A stretch of DNA of 64,000 nt, from NCBI GenBank assembly GCA_000750105.3, contig JPHH03000027.1:124001-188000 (forward strand), written 5' to 3'. The notes under the pieces are model-generated. The model saw only the letters and a list, made by a program, of their open reading frames with translations. It did no database searches and was not told the origin of the DNA. Of the stretch, positions 58,850 through 64,000 are shown in pieces. The stretch comes from Tolypocladium sp. Sup5 PDA-1 (taxonomy: Eukaryota; Ascomycota; Sordariomycetes; Hypocreales; Ophiocordycipitaceae). Each line of letters begins with the position of its first letter. Positions within the stretch are counted from its first letter, which is position 1. A program made the translations under genes and the position numbers.

Positions 58850-59430
58850 TTGGGTAGGGGCCGAGAGATGACGTGTTCCCGTGCCACAGTCAATGGCGAG
58901 CTCCAGAGCGTCGAAATGCTTGTGGCGCGATGGAGGTCGTCCCCGGCGAGGCGGCACGCCCGACTGACCCTCCCATAAGCTCTGCGGTACGGTTCGCATC
59001 TGCAGGGTGGTCAGCAAGTAGGTTCCTCGGGCGACGTCAAAGCTGACGATTCATGTGACATACCTGTATGCCATCTGGCGCTGTTCTGTTCTCGTCCCAA
59101 GATAGGTAGTGGACGGCTCGTATGACAGGACCGTCCGTATGTGTTGTCCTCGCCATCAAGCCAGACACTCCATCAAAACAGGATGGTAGTCCCTCTCTTT
59201 GGCCGCCAGCGCCGGGAAGTCCGTCTCGAAGCTGCATTTGTTCCCCGTCCGGAGGCAGCACTGGCACCGAACCGTGTTGAGGTCCTGCTTCCTAGGATTG
59301 CGGGCGACGACACAGGGCCGCGCCCGATCAAGCTTCCCCGAGATCCCGCTTCAATCTTGTCTGTGACTTGGCCGCAACTGTCGCAGTACCGCGACATGCC
59401 ATAAGAAATGGTCAAGGGGATCACAGGCAT
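58850..59430 (-). pseudogene. Decayed Cys-rich protein gene with frameshifts
   Basis: The minus strand opens at 59430 with MPVIPLTISYGMSRYCDSCG and reads protein-like to EAGSRG. The frame is then lost at a C4 run (59336-59339, G4 on the coding strand). With one extra G it continues as KLDRARPCVVARN..., through a second cysteine cluster (RCQCCLRTGNKC) and ALAAKERDYHPVLMECLA, to a TGA. A further shift gives DGPVIRAVHYLSWDENRTAPDGIQ. An intron-like segment follows (GTATGT...GCTGAC...CTGCAG), then RTVPQSLWEGQSG...RRGRPPSRHKHFDAL. The CX2C clusters suggest a zinc-binding protein. At least two frame breaks mean it is not functional as written, unless the sequence has errors. Confidence 0.45.
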
Positions 59431-60697
59431 GGTACCAGCCGCCGGCCCCAGCGTAGTAACTGAGGCACGAGTTTGGAGGCGATTGACGAGATGCGGACCG
59501 GAGGCCGTGTTTCAACGAAGTTGACAGGTTGATCTGTCAAAATCTTGGGTCGGCATGGCCTCGTCGTCGATTCAAAACACCGGGCCAGCTCCGTGCGTAA
59601 CCATGACGTTGGCTTGCAGAAGGGTCTCGCAGAAACTCGCACGGGGTGTCGTGCTGTTTCAGCATCGAATGAGTTTGGATCTCAGGTGGCATAGCAAGGA
59701 GCATAGCTTACGCATCTCTGTTCCGAGTGCTCGTCGTCCACCGGGACGCAGGGCAGAGTCATTGAAGCCATCCAAGGCGAGCACGAGGCGTGTGAGCGAA
59801 GAGTCGCCGCAGCAAGGAATCGCGTGTCGTCTATGGCATTACGGCTGAGGGACGATGAACCGTGTACTAAAGTAAGCCTAGAACCCGGCGGTGTTGTATA
59901 GGCTTGGTGCAGACCAAGGACTATGGGGAGGCATGGGACCGAGGCCTGTTGTCAGAGTTAGCATTGAATCATGACGGTGAGACGACAGCTTGGTACCAAC
60001 ATGTAGGAGCTCGCGGTGCATTGGCACGCCGTACTGGGTCGGGATGCTATCCGAACAAGGGTTCGGCAGTCCATGGAAGCGGCAATATAAGATCCGCGAA
60101 TGCTGCTCAAGCTGTTCTTGTGGACCACGAGTGCTGCGAAGAAAGAAGAAAGAAAAGGAGGGGGTGGAAGGGAGGCGACGTTGTTTATACATCTGTCAGG
60201 CCGCAGTGAATGTCGCCGTGGCGGGAGAGACTGAGGAGTGAATCGATGCTGGTGAACGGGTTTTCGTCATCTGAAGTGGACTCAGCAAAAAGGCAAACGG
60301 CAAGGAGGGCCTCCAATTGGCCCTGCCAACCTTGCACCTCATCACTCTCGCCCCTTCTTCCTCTTTCCATCCCGTCACTGCCGTTTGTATCACTGCAAGA
60401 CAATAGGGCACAGATTCACAATAGACTTCAAGTGGAGACTGCCGCAACCCGCCGTTTGTTCAAAAGAAACCCTCCGGACCCATTGCTCCTGCACATGTGC
60501 TCACACGGTTTGACGGGACGAATAATGCAATGTAAGCTCAAAGTTATAAAATTTATAGATATTGGCACACAGATCTAGAATTAAAATTCAGGGAGCACTC
60601 CCAGTCCAAGACACTTTCCCACTGTCATTAGAGGTACACTACCGAGAGATGAATGACATTTGATTGAGAAACCTTCCTCCTCTATAGCCAAGCGACT
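59431..60697. other. Spacer between decayed gene and GPI-protein gene
   Basis: About 1.3 kb. The AT-rich part at 60530-60660 is the likely 3' flank of the GPI-protein gene. Other frames are short and lack motifs. Confidence 0.45.
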
Positions 60698-61615
60698 TTA
60701 CAGGAGAGCCGCGGCGCCGAGAGCAAGCAGGGCCATGGCAGGCTTGAGGTTGTCACCACCGGCGACGACAACAGGGGGGTTGGTGCCGGTGCCGGTGGCA
60801 GTGGCAGTGGGCATGCCGGTAGGCTTCGCGTTGCCCTTGGAGCAAGCCGTGGGCTCGACGAACGGCTGCTTGTCGTACGGGTTGAAGCCCAGGCAGGACG
60901 CGAACTCGGCGGCGCAGGTGGACTTGTTGGAGCCGGGACGGCCCAGGCACTCGTCCTTCTTCTTGATGCACTCCTTTGCGCACTCATCGCGCGGGTTCGT
61001 CGTCTGGGTAGGCTTCATGGTGGTCTTGGAGCAGGCCGTGGGCTCGACGTAAGGCTGCTTGTCGTAAGGGTTGAAGCCCAGGCAAGAGGCAAACTCGGCA
61101 GCGCAGGTCGACTTGTTGGAGCCGGGACGGCCCAGGCACTCGTCCTTCTTCTTGATGCACTCCTTTGCGCACTCATCGCGCGGGTTCGTCGTCTGGGTAG
61201 GCTTCATGGTGGTCTTGGAGCAGGCCGTGGGCTCGACGTAAGGCTGCTTGTCGTAAGGGTTGAAGCCCAGGCAAGAGGCAAACTCGGCAGCGCAGGTCGA
61301 CTTGTTGGAACCAGGCCTGGTGAGGCACTCGTTGTGCTTATCAACGCATTCCTTGGCGCAGTGGTCTCCATGGGAAGCCGTGTGGGTAGGCGTCATGCTC
61401 TTGGAGCAAGCCGTGGGCTCGACAAACGGCTGCTTGTCGTACGGGTTGAAGCCCAGGCAGCCGGCGTACTCGGCCGCGCAGGTCGACCTATTGGGGTCGG
61501 GCTTGCCGAGGCACAAGTTCTTTGCATCAGTGCAGGCCTTGGAGCAGTCGTCTGCCAGGGTAGGCGCCGCAAGGACGAAGCTCACGAGAGCGGCGGCGGT
61601 GTAGGCGTACTTCAT
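60698..61615 (-). CDS. GPI-anchored cell-surface protein with four six-cysteine repeats
   Basis: Single exon, 305 residues, starting at MKYAYTAAALVSFVLAAPTLA, a clear signal peptide; longer upstream frames are leader. Four tandem modules of about 62-63 residues follow. Each has six cysteines (C..C..C at the start, STC, a-GC, TAC) and the shared LGFNPYDKQP and VEPTACSK cores. Short Thr/Pro linkers (MKPTQTTNP) separate them. The C terminus has a Pro/Thr/Gly spacer and a hydrophobic tail (NLKPAMALLALGAAALL), as for a GPI anchor. The protein should be covalently attached to the wall or membrane; adhesion, wall structure or effector roles are all possible. Modules 3 and 4 are nearly identical at DNA level, a sign of recent duplication. 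I do not recognise a named family. Confidence 0.85.
   Translation of the reverse strand: MKYAYTAAALVSFVLAAPTLADDCSKACTDAKNLCLGKPDPNRSTCAAEYAGCLGFNPYDKQPFVEPTACSKSMTPTHTASHGDHCAKECVDKHNECLTRPGSNKSTCAAEFASCLGFNPYDKQPYVEPTACSKTTMKPTQTTNPRDECAKECIKKKDECLGRPGSNKSTCAAEFASCLGFNPYDKQPYVEPTACSKTTMKPTQTTNPRDECAKECIKKKDECLGRPGSNKSTCAAEFASCLGFNPYDKQPFVEPTACSKGNAKPTGMPTATATGTGTNPPVVVAGGDNLKPAMALLALGAAALL
60921..61309. repeat. Direct repeat, 189-bp period, about 200 bp perfect identity
   Basis: Bases 60921-61120 match 61110-61309 without difference by eye. The period of 189 bp equals 63 codons, one protein module plus linker. The outer modules match less well. It lies wholly inside the GPI-protein gene. 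Confidence 0.85.
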
Positions 61616-61980
61616 GGTGACGGACGGTTGTTGGGTTTGGCCGTGTAAGTGTTGTGTCAACAAAGCTGGATGTAACAGCGGGAGTCTGTAAGCGAGTGAC
61701 GGGCTGTTGTTGACTGAACAAGTGTATGTGTGCGTGTTCCAAGCAGAGTAGGCAAGGCTCAAGGGGAGTGGGAGCGGCGGGAGTGCCGAATAAATAAGAC
61801 TTCTTATACGGGCAAGACGTCACTGATCAGTGATCAGTCACAAGTTGCACAACATGAAGTCATGACCCATCGACTGGTGGCCCAAAGCCTCGACCGAGAA
61901 CACACACGCACGCTACATGCTAGCAGCAGCGTCCCAGCCTCCCAGGAGCGTAACTCAAGTTACTCCATAGCAATCTAGGA
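61616..61980. promoter_or_regulatory. Upstream region of the GPI-protein gene
   Basis: The region before the minus-strand start at 61615 includes a TATTTATT word (coding strand) around 61791-61798, a possible TATA-like element. Overlapping TGATCAGTGATCA words lie at about 61823-61835. No factor is assigned. Confidence 0.35.
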
Positions 61981-62900
61981 AAATACGATGTTTCGCCCGC
62001 TGGCCCCAATGAGATCGGCGGCCTCGTATTTGCTCGCCCTTTCTGCAACATCTCAGGTGAAATCGTATTCGCCGAGCCCACAAGTCCACCTTCATACCCG
62101 CACTTGCAGCAATACATAGGAATGGAACCTAGCAAATCCAATACAGCACTACCACCGCGGGCACGAGGTAGCCCAAAATGCGGGCATTCGTATCTCAGAG
62201 TTTTGGAGAAAACAGGTGACGTTTCTGATCCATGGCATGTCGGGCAGGCGTTTGTGGCCTTTACATGTGGGACGTGGTTTGGAGCGCGACTCGTGCTGGA
62301 GGTTCTGCGGGCGGGTTGGTATGTGTCGCGGCGTGGTTGGATTCCCTCGCTGCGTTTCGCTCCGCGATCGTACCTAGAAACTTCTGAGACAATGGGGATG
62401 CGTACAGACTCGATTGAACCGTGGCCATTCCAGGCTATCAATGGCCAAGGAACGCGCCGCGATGATCCCGCAGCCTGGCGTGCATCAAGTCCCGTCACTC
62501 TCGTGTTGATGAGGAGTTGCTCCCTATCCGTACTTAAGCCAGAGTTGGCAACGACTCAACACTACCAACACGCGCGCCAGCTACTTTCCCATTAGCCGCA
62601 CAGACATGCATACCTAGTATCGCCTGTCATCGTCATGGACTCAGGGCCTTCGTATCGCCATGGAGACTGGCTGGCCGAACATCTAGTCCAGGCCGCTGAT
62701 GGCTTGCAGCCTTGCAGGTCTCGATCGTGGAATCGTGATGTCCACAACGGGGGCAATAAGAAGCAGGGCCTTGGGCTAGTCTGCGGCTCGTGTTCTACTT
62801 CGTACGCGTGTTGTCTCTGTTGGTACCCACAATGGATGGACACTCGGGCCGTCGCCGATCCAGTCCAGATCCGCCACGAACCCCACAAGGCTCATCGGGA
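61981..62900 (-). pseudogene. Remnants of Cys-rich (zinc-ribbon-like) coding sequence
   Basis: The minus strand contains three short cysteine-pair segments: SYCPRCGHHDSTIETC (about 62720-62765), NACPTCHGSETSPVF and MYCCKCGYEGGLVGSANT. The last two share a 192-codon frame at 61920-62498. They sit in different frames or are separated by stops, and I cannot join them with good splice sites. They look like a decayed gene encoding one or more zinc ribbons, or pieces of several related genes. No family is assigned. Confidence 0.3.
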
Positions 62901-64000
62901 GACTGTCCTTGTTGGCGCAGAGTTTGCCCAAGATGGTCAGGGGCAGCGGGTCTCCCGCACTTGTTCGTCTTTGTGGCCTGATCTCGGGCCCTCGAGGGCG
63001 AGTTCCGGTCTTTCCCTGACATGGGATGATATATTGCGCCCCATCGCCTGACGTCTCTTCCAAGATTTCCACAATGTGTTTTAAGAAACCAAAGAGATTC
63101 GGGTAGATCGGGGAATCGGGACATTCATTGCCGAGACGGTAGTTGGAGGATTTCAGTATTTAGACTTTGTGTACTTACGAGTGCACTTTAACTTTGACCG
63201 CAGCGCCGAAAACAGGGCGGCTGGATGAGTTCCCCTGGCCCCTGCTTTAGCTTTCAGCAGCAGCATCTTGTGGCGCGTATCTGCACGTGGCAAGAAGGCG
63301 ACGCGCAATGATGAGAAGGAGGCGCAATCCGTAGAACCCTTCCCTCATCCATGACTGCGAAGTCTCTGTTGCAAGATGACTGACTCGAAACTCCTTCCAA
63401 CCTCCGTCCTGAACACCACTAGGGTATCGCGCATGGCCGCATAGCCATCACCAGGCTCGTATGCAATGGGTCGATAATCGGCAAGACCGTGGTGGCGATG
63501 TGGCTGCGTGGTGGGGACCAAACGCTCCATCAGGAGAAACATGCGATTCAAAAAATCTCACGTCAAACGGCACTACCGCACAATCAGTTTGTGGCAAGTC
63601 CTGTCGTCGTCCTCCAAGTCGGAGCTTAGATGGCCGGCATGAAGGCAACACTTTGGTGGTTTCGTCTCGTCATCAAACAGCCGCCGGCGTGGATGGTCAT
63701 TCTGGTCTCCATCCTAACCCCTATTCCGGGCAACGTCCTGCGGGACAACCGCATCGAGTTTCACGAGAACCTTCCAATTCCCGTCTAACTCACCCTTGAG
63801 CCATTTGTAGGATATCCATAAGGAGCAGAACCTCGCCTAGAGCTTCTGCGCCTGGGGCATCTATGACGCACTTCTTTTGCCCGCTGCTGCCGTCGCAACC
63901 CGTCGATTGTGGTCAAGAAATGCGAAGAGGAGCTGAATGCTCCATGACCAATATAGGCACCAGAGAATGGGGCTTCGACACCTTGAAGCGGCCTCTTCTT
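62901..64000. other. Right edge, unresolved
   Basis: No gene is supported. A minus-strand frame at 63345-63551 includes a protein-like stretch (YRPIAYEPGDGYAAMRDTLVVF) that may be another remnant, but no start or splice partner could be fixed. Confidence 0.35.

Overview
The window looks like nuclear DNA of a filamentous ascomycete, most likely a Sordariomycete and probably Hypocreales. The evidence is GC-rich coding sequence, many short introns (about 48-102 nt) with GTRNGT donors and CTRAC-type branch sites, a Zn2Cys6 regulator with a Fungal_trans_2-type body, an MtfA/CZF1-type C2H2 regulator, NIMA, and nuclear genes for mitochondrial proteins. Exon boundaries were placed by hand from splice consensus, reading-frame continuity and known family motifs. 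No RNA-seq or database search was available. The species is not determined.

Layout. 1-1687 (-): 5' part of a Zn2Cys6 transcription factor cut by the window edge. 1.7-11.7 kb and 12.7-19.9 kb: two long stretches without convincing genes, flanking a C2H2 regulator (mtfA/czf1 type) at 11.7-12.7 kb. 19.9-47.2 kb: a compact housekeeping block. In order it holds a BLOC-1-like coiled-coil protein (+), NIMA kinase (-), an ankyrin/BTB protein (+), choline kinase (-), a mitochondrial HAD phosphatase (-), SCO1 (-), the PHD-finger COMPASS subunit SPP1 (+), the WD40 ribosome-assembly factor SQT1 (+), glycine decarboxylase GCV2 (-), the 50-residue TOM5 (+, three small exons), nucleoporin NUP57/54 (-), a frameshifted P-loop kinase-like gene (+), and complex I subunit NDUFA8 (+). 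Five of these act in or on mitochondria (HAD, SCO1, GCV2, TOM5, NDUFA8). Several neighbours are divergent pairs sharing short promoters.

47.2-64 kb is more accessory in character. It has a 6-kb gene-poor stretch, a secreted CAP/PR-1 protein (+, 53.2-54.2 kb), a run of unknown, degraded minus-strand genes (55.9-59.4 kb), a GPI-anchored cysteine-rich repeat protein (60.7-61.6 kb), and Cys-rich coding remnants to the right edge. One small gene in the degraded run (57.7-58.3 kb) has introns that resemble each other. Its neighbours carry a single stop codon or single-base frameshifts.

I found no biosynthetic cluster, CRISPR array, rRNA or convincing tRNA. The observations most worth checking are the look-alike introns at 58 kb, the recent internal duplication in the GPI protein, the stop-free multiple-of-three introns in NIMA and mtfA (possible intron-retention isoforms), the G4-run frameshifts, and an over-represented intergenic 9-mer.
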